Positions 17,301 through 25,930 are shown, counted from the stretch's first letter. The stretch is 64,000 nucleotides of DNA from Massilia sp. Bi118 (GCF_918697865.1 NZ_CAKKMV010000012.1:124001-188000); one strand, 5' to 3'. The notes: generated from the sequence alone by a model not told the origin. Numbers and translations are program-made.

Positions 17301-17963
17301 ATGCGTTCCCTGCGTTTCGCCCTGCTTGCCGCCAGCCTCGTCGCTAGCACCGCTTTTGCTTCGCCGACCGATCCGAAAAGCGGCGTCGAATACGTGACGC
17401 TCGCTCAGCCGCAGCCCGTGCAGGCGGCCGGCAAGAAGGTCGAGGTGATCGAGTTCTTCATGTACCACTGCCCGCACTGCAATGCGCTGGAACCGCAGTT
17501 CGAACAATGGGTCAAAAAGCAGGGCGACAATATTGTCCTGAAGCGTGTGCACTTCCCGTTCACCGGCCCCAACGATCCGGAAGCTCACCTGTACCTGACG
17601 CTGGAAGCGATGGGCAAGGTCGACGAGATGCATGCAAAAGTGTTCAAGGCCATCCACCAGGACCGTATCCGCATGAAGGACGACGCTACCGTGATCGACT
17701 GGGCTTCGCGTAACGGCCTGGACCGCGCCGCGTTCACCAGCACCTGGAATTCCTTCGGTGTGATGACCAAGCTGCGCGGCCTGGGACGCATCGTCGAGGC
17801 CTACAAGGTCGACGGCGCCCCGACCATCGTCGTCGACGGCAAGTACCAGACCTCGCCGGCCAAGGTCTACGAATCGGTCAAGACGAATAGCGAACCCCAG
17901 CTGTTCGCCGCCACCCTGCAGGTCCTGGACGCGCTGGTCGCAAAGGCAGCCAAAACGAAATGA
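17301..17963 (+). CDS. dsbA: Thiol:disulfide interchange protein DsbA-like (CPHC)
   Basis: 220 residues: signal peptide MRSLRFALLAASLVASTAFA with cleavage before SPTD, then a DsbA thioredoxin fold with inserted helical domain. The redox centre is Cys57-Pro-His-Cys60 in EFFMYHCPHCNALEPQF, the classical DsbA dithiol; the cis-Pro loop is GAPTIVVDG. It oxidises cysteines of exported proteins in the periplasm. The next gene overlaps by four bases, and a CPVC paralogue follows 460 bases later. Confidence 0.93.
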   Translation: MRSLRFALLAASLVASTAFASPTDPKSGVEYVTLAQPQPVQAAGKKVEVIEFFMYHCPHCNALEPQFEQWVKKQGDNIVLKRVHFPFTGPNDPEAHLYLTLEAMGKVDEMHAKVFKAIHQDRIRMKDDATVIDWASRNGLDRAAFTSTWNSFGVMTKLRGLGRIVEAYKVDGAPTIVVDGKYQTSPAKVYESVKTNSEPQLFAATLQVLDALVAKAAKTK

Positions 17964-18301
17964 GCGATGCGGAAGGCAAGATCCTGAAGATGTACGACAA
18001 GTCCAAGCCGGAAGACGAGGACTTGCACGACGTTAGCTACTACCTGCACTGGCTGTGGGGCGTGGTCGCGCTCCTGGTCGGCATGGTCTTCTGGCTCTGC
18101 ATCGCCCTCGTGAATGCCGAAAACCAGCGCTATGCCCTGGTGTCGAACAAGTGCGCCGATCCGGTGTTCAAGGGCGAGATCGACCGCGCCTGCCTGCGCA
18201 CCGTGAAGTCGCGCGAGCACTGGTGGGAGCACCTGTGGTACGGCGTTAGCCATATCCGCGCGGAAATGCCGGAACAGCCGCCCAAGCCCAGGAAGCATTA
18301 A
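17960..18301 (+). CDS. Small single-pass membrane protein
   Basis: 113 residues starting in the ATGA overlap with the dsbA stop. A charged N-terminus is followed by one transmembrane helix (about residues 33-52, GVVALLVGMVFWLCIALV) and a C-terminal part of about 60 residues with two Cys (NKCADPV and RACLRTV). The two Cys may form a disulfide on the periplasmic side and so be served by DsbA, but this is inference. No family is recognised. Confidence 0.75.
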   Translation: MSDAEGKILKMYDKSKPEDEDLHDVSYYLHWLWGVVALLVGMVFWLCIALVNAENQRYALVSNKCADPVFKGEIDRACLRTVKSREHWWEHLWYGVSHIRAEMPEQPPKPRKH

Positions 18302-18314
18302 TCTTCAGTCAGCC

Positions 18315-18342
18315 AAAAAATCCCGCCCGAGCGGAATTTTTT
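18315..18342. terminator. Bidirectional Rho-independent terminator
   Basis: AAAAAATCCCGC (18315-18326) pairs with GCGGAATTTTTT (18331-18342) over a CCGA loop, with one mismatch. The A-run and T-run flanks make it work on either strand. It closes the dsbA / small membrane protein operon. Confidence 0.75.
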
Positions 18343-18426
18343 ACGTCCCCTAAGTTTCCTTTAAGGCAATCTTTCCATGAAAGAATGCTAAGCTATGCAT
18401 ATTGCTCACGTCGAAAGGACCTTCAA

Positions 18427-19104
18427 ATGCGTCTCCTGCGCATCGTCGCCGCCGCCTGCCTGCTCGTCACCGCTGTCTCGGCCACCACCCCCGCCTTCGC
18501 CTCGCCGGCGAATCCGCAGAATGGCGTCGATTACCTGACCCTCGCCCAGCCGCAGCCGGTGCAGGCGGCCGGCAAGAAGGTCGAGGTGATCGAGTTCTTC
18601 ATGTACCACTGCCCGGTGTGCAATGGCCTGGAAGCCGGCTTCGAGGACTGGGTCAAGAAGCAGGGCGACCGCATCCAGGTGCGCCGCATCCACATGCCCT
18701 ACACCGGCGCCGCCGACCCGGAAGCCCACCTGTACCTGACCCTGGAAGCGCTGGGCCGCCTGGACGACATGCACGCCAAGGTCTTCAACGCCGTGCACCA
18801 GCAGCGCATCCGCCTGAACCAGGACGCCGCCATCATCGACTGGGTGTCGAAGAACGGCATCGACCGCGCGACCTTCCTGAACGCCTGGAATTCCTTCGGC
18901 GTGCTGACCCGCCTGCGTGGCCTCGAGCGCGTCATCGCCAGTTACAAGGTGGAATCGGTGCCGACCATCATCGTCGATGGCAAATACATGACCTCGCCGT
19001 CCATGGCCCACGACAGCATCAAGACCAACAATCCGCAGGAAATGTTCCAGGCGACGCTGCAGATCGCCGACGCGCTGGTGGCGAAGGCGGCGGCATCGAA
19101 ATAG
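18427..19104 (+). CDS. DsbA-like oxidoreductase paralogue with CPVC centre
   Basis: 225 residues from the ATG at 18427, preceded by GAAAGGA. It closely resembles the first dsbA-like protein, including VQAAGKKVEVIEFFMYHCP and the downstream helical domain, but the dithiol is Cys62-Pro-Val-Cys65 rather than CPHC. In the DsbA family the residues between the cysteines set the redox potential and a His favours a strong oxidant, so this copy may differ in potential or partner. The cis-Pro loop is SVPTIIVDG. The signal peptide ends at AFA. It has its own ribosome site downstream of the terminator, so it is a separate transcription unit. It is followed on the opposite strand by the sensor kinase gene. 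Confidence 0.9.
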   Translation: MRLLRIVAAACLLVTAVSATTPAFASPANPQNGVDYLTLAQPQPVQAAGKKVEVIEFFMYHCPVCNGLEAGFEDWVKKQGDRIQVRRIHMPYTGAADPEAHLYLTLEALGRLDDMHAKVFNAVHQQRIRLNQDAAIIDWVSKNGIDRATFLNAWNSFGVLTRLRGLERVIASYKVESVPTIIVDGKYMTSPSMAHDSIKTNNPQEMFQATLQIADALVAKAAASK

Positions 19105-19106
19105 AC

Positions 19107-20423
19107 CTAAGTGCTCAGCACGCCGTCGGGCAGGGTGATCACGAAGCGAGCCCCGCCCAGCGGCGAGCGCTCCACGCACAGCTCGCCGCCGTGCAGCTTG
19201 ACCGCCTTGCGCGCGATCGACAGCCCGAGTCCGAAGCCGCCGGTGGCGCGGTCGCGGCTGCGGTCGAGCCGGTAGAAGGGCTCGAAGATGCGTTCCCGCT
19301 CCGCCTCGGGAATGCCGGGGCCGTCGTCGTCGACCAGGATCTCGAGCAGGCCCTCGTGGTGGCGGGCGCTCAGGGCCACCGTGTGCGCCGCGTATTTCTG
19401 GGCATTGCGCAGCAGGTTGCCGACGGCGCGCGCCAGCAGGCGGCGGTCGCCATCGACGCTGCCCAGCCTGGTGCCGAACTCGACGTGCAGGCTGGCCGGG
19501 CGCGGATGCAGGGTATCGAGGCATTCGCGCAGCACCGGCTCGACCTCGAACAGGGCGCGCTGCGGCTCGCTTGCGTTGTCCAGCTTGCTCATCGACAGCA
19601 GTTCGTTGACCAGCTCGTTCAGCTCAGCCAGGTCGCCATCCATCGCCGCGATGCGCTTGGACAGGGCCGGGTCGCCGGCCTGGTCTTCGAGGATCTGCAG
19701 CGCGAACTGCAGCCGCGCGATGGGCGTGCGCAATTCGTGCGACACCGAATGCAGCAGGTTCTTTTGCGATTCCAGCAGTCCCTGGATCCGTTCGGCCATC
19801 GCATTGATGCGTTCGGCCAGCGGATAGGCCGCGTCCGAGGGCTTCATTTGCGCGCGTGCCGACAGTTTGCCGGCGCCGAACTCGTCGGCCGTGCGGGCCA
19901 GCATCTGCAGGCCCTGCCAGTGCGCGCGCGACCACAGCGCAATCGGCACCAGCAGCGCCAGCGCCACCACCACGTAGCGCACCACTTCCATCAGCAGGGC
20001 CTGGTTGAGGTCGATCGGCAGGCTGGAGGCGCGGATCGCTTCGTCGTTGCTGCCGATATAGCGGTCACCGAGCAGGTCGACGCGCCGGTAGAAGCTCTTG
20101 CGGGCCGGGTCCAGCACGATGTCGCCGCGCTCGAAGGCGGCCAGGGTGGAGCGCGGCAGGGTAGAGCGGGCCTGGTCCAGCGGGATCAGGTCGAAATGCG
20201 CGGTCGACACTTCGCGCACCTTGTTCAGGCGCCCCAGCCATTCGTCGGCCGGGGCCTGGTCCACGTACTGTTCGAGCAGGAAGATCTGGGCCGAGGCCTG
20301 GCGCCGTGCGATGTCTTCCAGCGGATCGCCGAACAGGCGCGTGAAAATGAAATAGATGACGAAGCTAGCTGCCGTAATCGACAGCATGACCAGGATGAAG
20401 AATCGGAAGAACAGGCGGTTCAC
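19107..20423 (-). CDS. RstB-like sensor histidine kinase
   Basis: 438 residues: a transmembrane helix at about 7-28, a periplasmic domain of about 115 residues, a second helix at about 147-164, then a HAMP-like segment (RAHWQGLQMLARTADEFG), HisKA with His229 in SVSHELRTP, and HATPase_c with N box (VGNLLRNAQKYA), DDDGPGIP and FGLGLSIARK. The HAMP-flanking sequence resembles RstB of E. coli. Its likely response regulator is at 24296-24982 on the same strand, but four opposite-strand genes lie between. Confidence 0.92.
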   Translation of the reverse strand: MNRLFFRFFILVMLSITAASFVIYFIFTRLFGDPLEDIARRQASAQIFLLEQYVDQAPADEWLGRLNKVREVSTAHFDLIPLDQARSTLPRSTLAAFERGDIVLDPARKSFYRRVDLLGDRYIGSNDEAIRASSLPIDLNQALLMEVVRYVVVALALLVPIALWSRAHWQGLQMLARTADEFGAGKLSARAQMKPSDAAYPLAERINAMAERIQGLLESQKNLLHSVSHELRTPIARLQFALQILEDQAGDPALSKRIAAMDGDLAELNELVNELLSMSKLDNASEPQRALFEVEPVLRECLDTLHPRPASLHVEFGTRLGSVDGDRRLLARAVGNLLRNAQKYAAHTVALSARHHEGLLEILVDDDGPGIPEAERERIFEPFYRLDRSRDRATGGFGLGLSIARKAVKLHGGELCVERSPLGGARFVITLPDGVLST

Positions 20424-20539
20424 GCCGCCGCGGAAGTCGTCTTGCTCATGGGCGGAATTGTATAGGAGTAATAATTAAAAAAACCATATCTTACAAAATC
20501 AAGACAAAAGCCTGACATGTCGAGGGGGATTCGCTTGCA

Positions 20540-20617
20540 AGCCATGCGTACGATGGCTACTCATCAGGTTTTTCCGTTTGGCCCACCTGATGCGCGACTG
20601 ACGGTGGGCCTTTTTTT
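20540..20617 (+). promoter_or_regulatory. Terminator/antiterminator-like leader before the PrcB-like gene
   Basis: A strong terminator hairpin GGCCCACC (20580-20587) / GGTGGGCC (20603-20610) is followed by seven T. CATCAGGT (20562-20569) can instead pair with ACCTGATG (20585-20592), which takes three bases of the terminator's left arm. A further hairpin AGCCAT/ATGGCT (20540-20558) lies upstream. No gene on the + strand ends here: the kinase gene reads away and the lipoprotein gene begins 38 bases later. The terminator therefore either ends a small RNA or attenuates the lipoprotein gene. Nothing else is seen in this 232-base gap. Confidence 0.55.
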
Positions 20618-20655
20618 ATTCCCCCAACAAGACTTCGTAAGAGAGGAAGCAGAAG

Positions 20656-21894
20656 ATGGCGATGCTTGAACGTGCAAAGTTTTCGCTGCCGCTCGCCGGC
20701 GCAATCCTGGCAGCCGGATTGGCCGGCTGCGGTGGCGGATCGGATACCCAGCCCGACCGCCAGGCTGGCCAGGTCAGCCAGGGCGTGGCTGTGGGTGAGC
20801 CGGCCCCGTCGCTGGTCATGACCGATTTCCAGAACATGGCGCGCGAAGCGATCTGCACCGAAAACCGCAACCGCCTCTTCATCATCGACGGCAAGCAGGT
20901 CTTGTGGGACCACGCAGGCAATTGCGCCGATGCCTCCTACGAACAGGTGCTGTTCGGCGCCAAGCCGGACCAGGTGCTGTGCTCGGTCGGCGACACCATC
21001 GCCGGCCCGCGCACCACCTGCCCGGACGCGGCCTCGCGCAGCATGTTCGACATCATCGTCAAGAACCTCGACAAGGCCGACCTCGGCCTGGGCAGCGCCC
21101 ACAAGGTCGAACGCTTCAGCTTCCTGCCGAAAGCCGGCACCCAGATGCCTTTCGACCGTGTCGCCAAGGACAGCTTCTCCGGCATCGTCGACAAGAAGAA
21201 CGTGGTCATCAAGGATGAGGCCGCATGGGCCCGCCTGTGGACCGAACACACCGCCGGCCGCAACCCGGCGCCCGAACTGCCGAAGATCGACTTCAGCAAC
21301 AAGATGCTGGTTGCCGTGTTTGCCGGCGAATCCGGCAGCGGCTGCCACACGATCGCGATTCCGCGCGTGGTCGCCGGCGCCGCCTCGATCAAGGTCGAGG
21401 TCGACGAGCGCGAACTGCAGACCTTCGATGTCTGCCCGGCCGTGGTCACCCATGCGATGCAGGTCGTGGCGATCGAGCGCAGCGATGCTCCGGTCGAGTT
21501 CGTCAAGCCTGCCGCGGGTACGGACATCGCGTTCAAGACGATCAGCCAGACCACCGCCTCCGGCGTGGAAGAAGCGCGCAACGTGGTGATCAAGGATGCC
21601 GAGGCCTGGAAACTGCTGTGGGCCTACCACGCGCCCGAGCAGCCGGTGCCGGTGGTCGATTTCGGCACCACCATGGTGGTCGGCGTCTTCATGGGCAGCA
21701 CCAGCCCGTGCTATTCGACCTCGATCGCCGGCGTGAGCCGCGGCGACGGCAAGATCGTCGTGCAGAAAGTCGACCGGCATCCGCCGATCGGCGTGATGTG
21801 CGCGATGCTGGTGACCCACCCGGCCCACCTGGTGGCGATCGAGCGCAGCGAGCTGCCGGTCGAATTTGCGACAGAAGTCGTGCAGCAGAACTGA
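20656..21894 (+). CDS. Lipoprotein with two PrcB-like C-terminal domains
   Basis: 412 residues. A lipoprotein signal with lipobox LAGC (Cys near residue 25) followed by GGGSDTQ. Two homologous blocks are in tandem: one from about residue 165 (FDRVAKDSFSGIVDKKNVVI ... VVAIERSDAPVEF) and one from about residue 290 (FKTISQTTASGVEEARNVVI ... LVAIERSELPVEF). The repeated layout matches the PrcB C-terminal domain known from the treponemal dentilisin protease complex. Its role here is unknown; a protease-associated or inhibitor-like envelope protein is a guess. The ribosome site is GAGGAAG. MipA follows 66 bases later. Confidence 0.7.
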   Translation: MAMLERAKFSLPLAGAILAAGLAGCGGGSDTQPDRQAGQVSQGVAVGEPAPSLVMTDFQNMAREAICTENRNRLFIIDGKQVLWDHAGNCADASYEQVLFGAKPDQVLCSVGDTIAGPRTTCPDAASRSMFDIIVKNLDKADLGLGSAHKVERFSFLPKAGTQMPFDRVAKDSFSGIVDKKNVVIKDEAAWARLWTEHTAGRNPAPELPKIDFSNKMLVAVFAGESGSGCHTIAIPRVVAGAASIKVEVDERELQTFDVCPAVVTHAMQVVAIERSDAPVEFVKPAAGTDIAFKTISQTTASGVEEARNVVIKDAEAWKLLWAYHAPEQPVPVVDFGTTMVVGVFMGSTSPCYSTSIAGVSRGDGKIVVQKVDRHPPIGVMCAMLVTHPAHLVAIERSELPVEFATEVVQQN

Positions 21895-21960
21895 CAGAGT
21901 TGGGAGGAGGGAAGACAAGCACGTAGAATATTGTTTTCCTGAATCTTTTTACTCGGCTAT

Positions 21961-22839
21961 ATGAACAAGCTTCTCTCCTTCGTCCTGCGCGCCGGCGCCG
22001 TGGCAGGCTCGCTGGCCAGCGGCACGGTCCTGGCCCAGACGCCGGCCACCAATCCGATGCCGGACGGCAGCCGCGACATGTATGCGGGCCTCGGCCTGCA
22101 GTCGGCCGCGCGCTACGAAGGTTCGGGAAGCCGCAGGGTGTCCGCACTGCCGGTGCTCCAGGTCCAATGGAGCAACGGCGTCTTCGTTTCGGGGATGAGC
22201 GCAGGCATGCATCTGTCCAGTTCGCCCACTGTCGAGTACGGCCCGCTGCTGGCGATCCAGCCAGGCCGCGACGAATCCGGCACCGGCCTCGGCGCCGACG
22301 GCGTCGGTGCGAGCGGCCTGAACGGCATCGCCCCCGCCGCACCGGGCGAGAAGGCCATGATCCTGACCGGGCGCCTGGCTGGTATGGATGAGATCGGCGC
22401 GCGCCTGCAAGTCGGCGCCTTTTACAATACCTACCTGAATCCGCAGTGGCGCCTGACTTCCAGCCTGCTGGTCGGGTCGGGCAGGGACCATGACGGCGCG
22501 CGCCTGGACCTGGGCGTCCAGCGCCTGGCTTTTGTTGCCGGCGAGCGCCACCGCGTCTCGCTGTCGGCCGGCCTGGGCCTGGTCAACCGCCAGTACAACG
22601 AAAGCTATTTCGGCGTCACCATGGAGGAGTCCTCGCGCAGCCGCTTTGCCGCCTGGCAGCCGGGCGGCGGCCTGCAGGACGTGCATGCAGGCGCCCGCTG
22701 GAACTGGGTCCTGAGCCCATCCTGGATGCTGACCTCGAACCTGCAGGCCAAACGCCTGCTGGGCGACGCCGGCAAAAGCCCGCTTACCGAGCGGTCCACC
22801 AACGTGACGGTTTCGACCGCCCTCGCTTATCGATTCTGA
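21961..22839 (+). CDS. MipA/OmpV family outer-membrane protein
   Basis: 292 residues. Signal peptide ending SGTVLAQ, then a beta-barrel protein with the family-typical YAGLGLQSAARYEGSGSRR and VLQVQWSNGVFVSG, internal amphipathic strands and a terminal aromatic (TALAYRF). MipA was described as a scaffold for murein enzymes; OmpV as a porin or adhesin. mipA genes are often next to two-component systems, as here (RstA/RstB-like genes on both sides), so regulation by that system is plausible. A secreted-protein gene follows after two bases. Confidence 0.88.
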   Translation: MNKLLSFVLRAGAVAGSLASGTVLAQTPATNPMPDGSRDMYAGLGLQSAARYEGSGSRRVSALPVLQVQWSNGVFVSGMSAGMHLSSSPTVEYGPLLAIQPGRDESGTGLGADGVGASGLNGIAPAAPGEKAMILTGRLAGMDEIGARLQVGAFYNTYLNPQWRLTSSLLVGSGRDHDGARLDLGVQRLAFVAGERHRVSLSAGLGLVNRQYNESYFGVTMEESSRSRFAAWQPGGGLQDVHAGARWNWVLSPSWMLTSNLQAKRLLGDAGKSPLTERSTNVTVSTALAYRF

Positions 22840-22841
22840 CG

Positions 22842-23522
22842 ATGCGTCCCGTCCGACAATTCATCGCATCCCTTGCCCTGCTGCTGGCGGCCGGTTCGGC
22901 CGCCGCACAGGCGCACGATGGGGATGCCGTGAGTTACCGGGACGCCTACCGGGCCATGGTCGTGTTCGAAAAATACGGCGGCCCGAAAAACCTGCTGGTG
23001 AACCAGTTGCAGGTCCTGCCGAAAGAGCGCGGCGCGCTGGCCGAGGGCCTGCAGCTGAGCCTGTCCGGCCGCTCGACCCAGGTCAACCTGCCGCTCGACC
23101 CGCTGGGACGCACCGTGTTCCCGCTGCAGAAGGCCGCCTACGACGAGAATGCGGCCCTGTCCCTGAACCGCAGGGGCCTAGGCTTCAGCCTGCGCCCGCA
23201 GGTATCGATCGCAGTGCGCCCGGACGGCGTCTACGACATCGCCGAGCTGCGCGCCGCCTGCCTGCAGGCACTGGGCTTCGCACGCTACGTCGACGCCTCG
23301 CAGCGCGCGCGCCAGTGCGCCGGCGTGCGCTTCCTGTTCCCGAAGAAGGCCGAGGGCGGGGCACGCCTGCGCCGTCCGGACAGCCAGGAGCAGGCCTTGC
23401 CGCTGGCGGTGGGCGAGCCGGACGAGTTCCCGTCCGTGGTCTACCGTTTTACCGGCAGCCCAGAGCGCGGGCAGGTGGCGACCTTCAATGCGCCGCTGGC
23501 CATCCTGCCGCTGTTCGAGTAG
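22842..23522 (+). CDS. Exported protein of unknown function
   Basis: 226 residues with a signal peptide (MRPVRQFIASLALLLAAGSA, ending AAAQA). The mature part has VVFEKYGGPKNLLVNQLQV, then a beta-rich region and FGFARYVDAS-like helical stretch (ALGFARYVDASQRARQC). No named family is recognised. It starts two bases after the MipA stop, so the two are co-transcribed and may work together at the outer membrane. Confidence 0.75.
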   Translation: MRPVRQFIASLALLLAAGSAAAQAHDGDAVSYRDAYRAMVVFEKYGGPKNLLVNQLQVLPKERGALAEGLQLSLSGRSTQVNLPLDPLGRTVFPLQKAAYDENAALSLNRRGLGFSLRPQVSIAVRPDGVYDIAELRAACLQALGFARYVDASQRARQCAGVRFLFPKKAEGGARLRRPDSQEQALPLAVGEPDEFPSVVYRFTGSPERGQVATFNAPLAILPLFE

Positions 23523-23548
23523 GCGCGACATGCGCTATGCTCGGGCGC

Positions 23549-24295
23549 ATGAATAAAACCATTCTCATTACCGGCGCCAGCCGCGGCATCGGCGCCGCCT
23601 GCGCCCTGCTGGCCGCCGCGCGCGGCTACCAGGTCTGCATCAACTACCGCTCCGATACCGCGGCCGCCTTGCAGCTCGTGCGCGCCATCGAAGACGCCGG
23701 CGGCAGCGCCTTCGCCGTGCAGGCCGACGTCTCGCGCGAAGACGAGGTGATGCGCATGTTTGCCGGGCTCGACGCGCGCTACGGCCGCCTCGACGCCCTG
23801 GTCAACAACGCCGGCATCCTGGCGCGCCAGATGCGGGTCGAGCAGATGGACGCTTCACGCATCGAACGCATCTTCGCCACCAACGTCACCGGCAGCTTCC
23901 TGTGTGCGCGCGAAGCGGTGCTGCGCATGTCGGCAAAGCGGGGTGGGCGCGGCGGTGCGATCGTCAACGTGTCCTCGCGCGCCGCCGTGCTCGGCTCGAG
24001 CGGCGAATACGTCGACTATGCGGCCTCGAAGGCGGCCCTGGACGTGCTGACGATCGGCCTGGCGAAGGAAGTGGCGGAGGAGGGCATCCGCGTGAACGGC
24101 GTGCGGCCCGGGCTGATCGCCACGGAGATGCACGCCAGCGGCGGCGAACCGGGCCGCGTCGAGCGTCTGAAGAATTCTGTGCCGATGGGGCGGGGCGGCG
24201 AGGCCGAGGAGGTGGCGCGGGCCGTGCTGTGGCTGCTGTCCGATGAAGCGTCCTATACCACGGGAAGCTTCATCGACGTGTCAGGGGGACGGTAG
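23549..24295 (+). CDS. SDR family oxidoreductase
   Basis: 248 residues of the classical short-chain dehydrogenase fold. The cofactor turn is TGASRGIG, followed by NYRSDT (a basic/polar end of strand 2 that suggests NADPH), NNAG, the catalytic Ser (NVSSRAAVLGS) and Tyr-x3-Lys in YVDYAASKAAL. The C-terminal GSFIDVSGGR is typical. It resembles FabG-like reductases of unknown substrate. It has an ATG at 23549; an upstream frame without signals is rejected. The stop directly abuts the stop of the converging regulator gene. Confidence 0.93.
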   Translation: MNKTILITGASRGIGAACALLAAARGYQVCINYRSDTAAALQLVRAIEDAGGSAFAVQADVSREDEVMRMFAGLDARYGRLDALVNNAGILARQMRVEQMDASRIERIFATNVTGSFLCAREAVLRMSAKRGGRGGAIVNVSSRAAVLGSSGEYVDYAASKAALDVLTIGLAKEVAEEGIRVNGVRPGLIATEMHASGGEPGRVERLKNSVPMGRGGEAEEVARAVLWLLSDEASYTTGSFIDVSGGR

Positions 24296-24982
24296 TCAGT
24301 TCCAGGCGGAGGGCGAGAACAGATAACCCTCGCCCCACACGGTCTTGATCTTTTCCGACAGGTTGTCGTCGAACTTCTTGCGCAGCTTGGAGATGCAGTT
24401 GTCGATGCTGCGGTCCAGGCCATCGAACTCGATGCCGCGCATCTTCTTGAGCAGCTCGTCGCGCGACAGCACCCGCCCGGCCGCCTCGGCCAGCACCAGC
24501 AGCAGCTTGTACTCGGTATTGCTGAGAACGCACGGCTGGCCGCGCCAGCTGACGCTGCGGTCGTTGGTCATGATGCGCAGCCCGCCGAATTCCAGCACCC
24601 TGGTATCCGGCGCTGCCTTCTGCTGCGTCCGGCGCAGCAGGGCGCGCAGGCGCGCCAGCAGCACGCGCGGCTGGACCGGCTTGTTGACGAAGTCGTCCGC
24701 GCCCTGTTCCAGTCCCGAGACTTCGTCGTAGGTGTCTTCGCGCGCCGTCAGGATCAGGATCGGCACTTCGGACTGTTCGCGGATCTGGCGGCAGACGACC
24801 ATGCCGTCCATGCCGGGCAGCATCAGGTCGAGCACGACGATGTCGGGCTGGCTCTGCTTGAAATGCTCGAGCGCGGTGTCGCCCCGGGTGACGAGGTCCA
24901 CCGAAAATTCATAACTGGACAGGTATTCCGTGACGAGCTCCGCCAGGCGGGGATCGTCTTCGACCAACAGTACACGATACAT
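24296..24982 (-). CDS. RstA-like OmpR family response regulator
   Basis: 228 residues. Receiver domain with VEDD, phospho-acceptor Asp52 in VVLDLMLPGMDG, TARE and NKPVQP (Lys); the C-terminal winged helix has the usual SRDELLKKMRGIEFDGLDRS and ISKLRKKFD. It is probably the partner of the RstB-like kinase at 19107-20423; both are on the minus strand and resemble the E. coli pair, but lie 3.9 kb apart. Regulated genes could include the four genes lying between. Confidence 0.93.
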   Translation of the reverse strand: MYRVLLVEDDPRLAELVTEYLSSYEFSVDLVTRGDTALEHFKQSQPDIVVLDLMLPGMDGMVVCRQIREQSEVPILILTAREDTYDEVSGLEQGADDFVNKPVQPRVLLARLRALLRRTQQKAAPDTRVLEFGGLRIMTNDRSVSWRGQPCVLSNTEYKLLLVLAEAAGRVLSRDELLKKMRGIEFDGLDRSIDNCISKLRKKFDDNLSEKIKTVWGEGYLFSPSAWN

Positions 24983-25095
24983 GGAGTTCTCCTTGACCCG
25001 GTATTGTATAAGAGCAAGTCATCGGAAAGCGCAATTGCCGTAAAGACTGGACATTTTGATACAGTTTCACGACAAAAGACGACTTGTAAACGTAA

Positions 25096-25115
25096 AAATC
25101 CGCCGCGGCGGATTT
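25096..25115 (-). terminator. Terminator downstream of sodB
   Basis: AAATCCGCC (25096-25104), two-base loop, GGCGGATTT (25107-25115). Read on the minus strand it is followed by a T-run (ATTTTTACG), so it can end the sodB transcript. On the + strand the trailing CTTTTGG is weaker. Confidence 0.65.
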
Positions 25116-25211
25116 CTTTTGGTTACAGAGCCATGAACTCAGCGCATACCTTTGCGGCGCGCAGGCTATTGCCCGTCACCGTTTAGAGCTTGCCGGAACC
25201 GTTAACGGCAA

Positions 25212-25231
25212 CGGCCCGCCGAAGCGGGCCG
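25212..25231 (-). other. Strong GC hairpin after the sodB stop
   Basis: CGGCCCGC / GCGGGCCG with a four-base CGAA loop. It sits 29 bases past the sodB stop with no T-run. It may protect the mRNA 3' end or help the terminator further on. The rest of the 24983-25259 gap holds the regulator's upstream region only. Confidence 0.5.
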
Positions 25232-25259
25232 CAGGATGCGTGAAACGCCGTAGCTGCGC

Positions 25260-25835
25260 TTACGCGAAGTTCTGGTTCACGAAGTCCCAGTTGACGATGT
25301 TCCACCACGACTCGACGAACTTCGGACGGGCGTTGCGGTAGTCGATGTAGTAGGCGTGCTCCCAGACGTCGACGGTCAGCAGGGCCTTGTTCTCGGTGGT
25401 CAGCGGGGTGCCGGCGTTCGAGGTGTTGACGATGTCGACGGTGCCGTCGGTCTTCTTTACCAGCCAGGTCCAGCCCGAGCCGAAGTTGCCCACGGCCGAT
25501 TTCTGGAACTCTTCCTTGAACTTGTCGAACGAGCCCCACTTGGCGTTGATGGCGTCGGCCACCGGACCGGCCGGCGCGCTGCCGTTCGGGGTCATGCAGT
25601 TCCAGAAGAAGGTGTGGTTCCACACCTGGGCGGAGTTGTTGAAGATGCCGCCCTGCGATTTCTTGATGATCTCTTCCAGGGACAGGTTTTCGAACTCGGT
25701 GCCCTTGATCAGGTTGTTCAGGTTGGTGACGTAAGCCTGGTGATGCTTGCCATAGTGGAATTCCAGGGTCTCAGCCGACATGGTCGGCTGGAGGGCATCC
25801 TTGGCGTACGGCAGCGGCGGCAGAGTATGTTCCAT
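25260..25835 (-). CDS. sodB: Superoxide dismutase [Fe]
   Basis: 191 residues, the standard size of Fe-SOD. All metal ligands are seen: His27 (EFHYGKHH), His in [10 protein letters not shown], and Asp/His in [14 protein letters not shown]. The Gln in [10 protein letters not shown] and the Gly-poor TWLV region favour iron over manganese. It removes superoxide in the cytoplasm. Monocistronic, with a candidate -10 (TAGAAT, reverse strand near 25890) upstream and a terminator downstream. Confidence 0.96.
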   Translation of the reverse strand: MEHTLPPLPYAKDALQPTMSAETLEFHYGKHHQAYVTNLNNLIKGTEFENLSLEEIIKKSQGGIFNNSAQVWNHTFFWNCMTPNGSAPAGPVADAINAKWGSFDKFKEEFQKSAVGNFGSGWTWLVKKTDGTVDIVNTSNAGTPLTTENKALLTVDVWEHAYYIDYRNARPKFVESWWNIVNWDFVNQNFA

Positions 25836-25930
25836 GTCTTATTCCTTGATTGGTTGGAAACGGGTCGTTCTTCCTAAACGGTCGCATATTCTAAACCGGA
25901 TGCGCGACGGTTGCATGTTTGGCTTTCGTT

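Noticed and set aside
20517-20655. Leader peptide starting at ATG 20517
   Set aside because: No ribosome site and the frame runs through both hairpins and past the lipoprotein start in a different phase; attenuation by a peptide is not supported.
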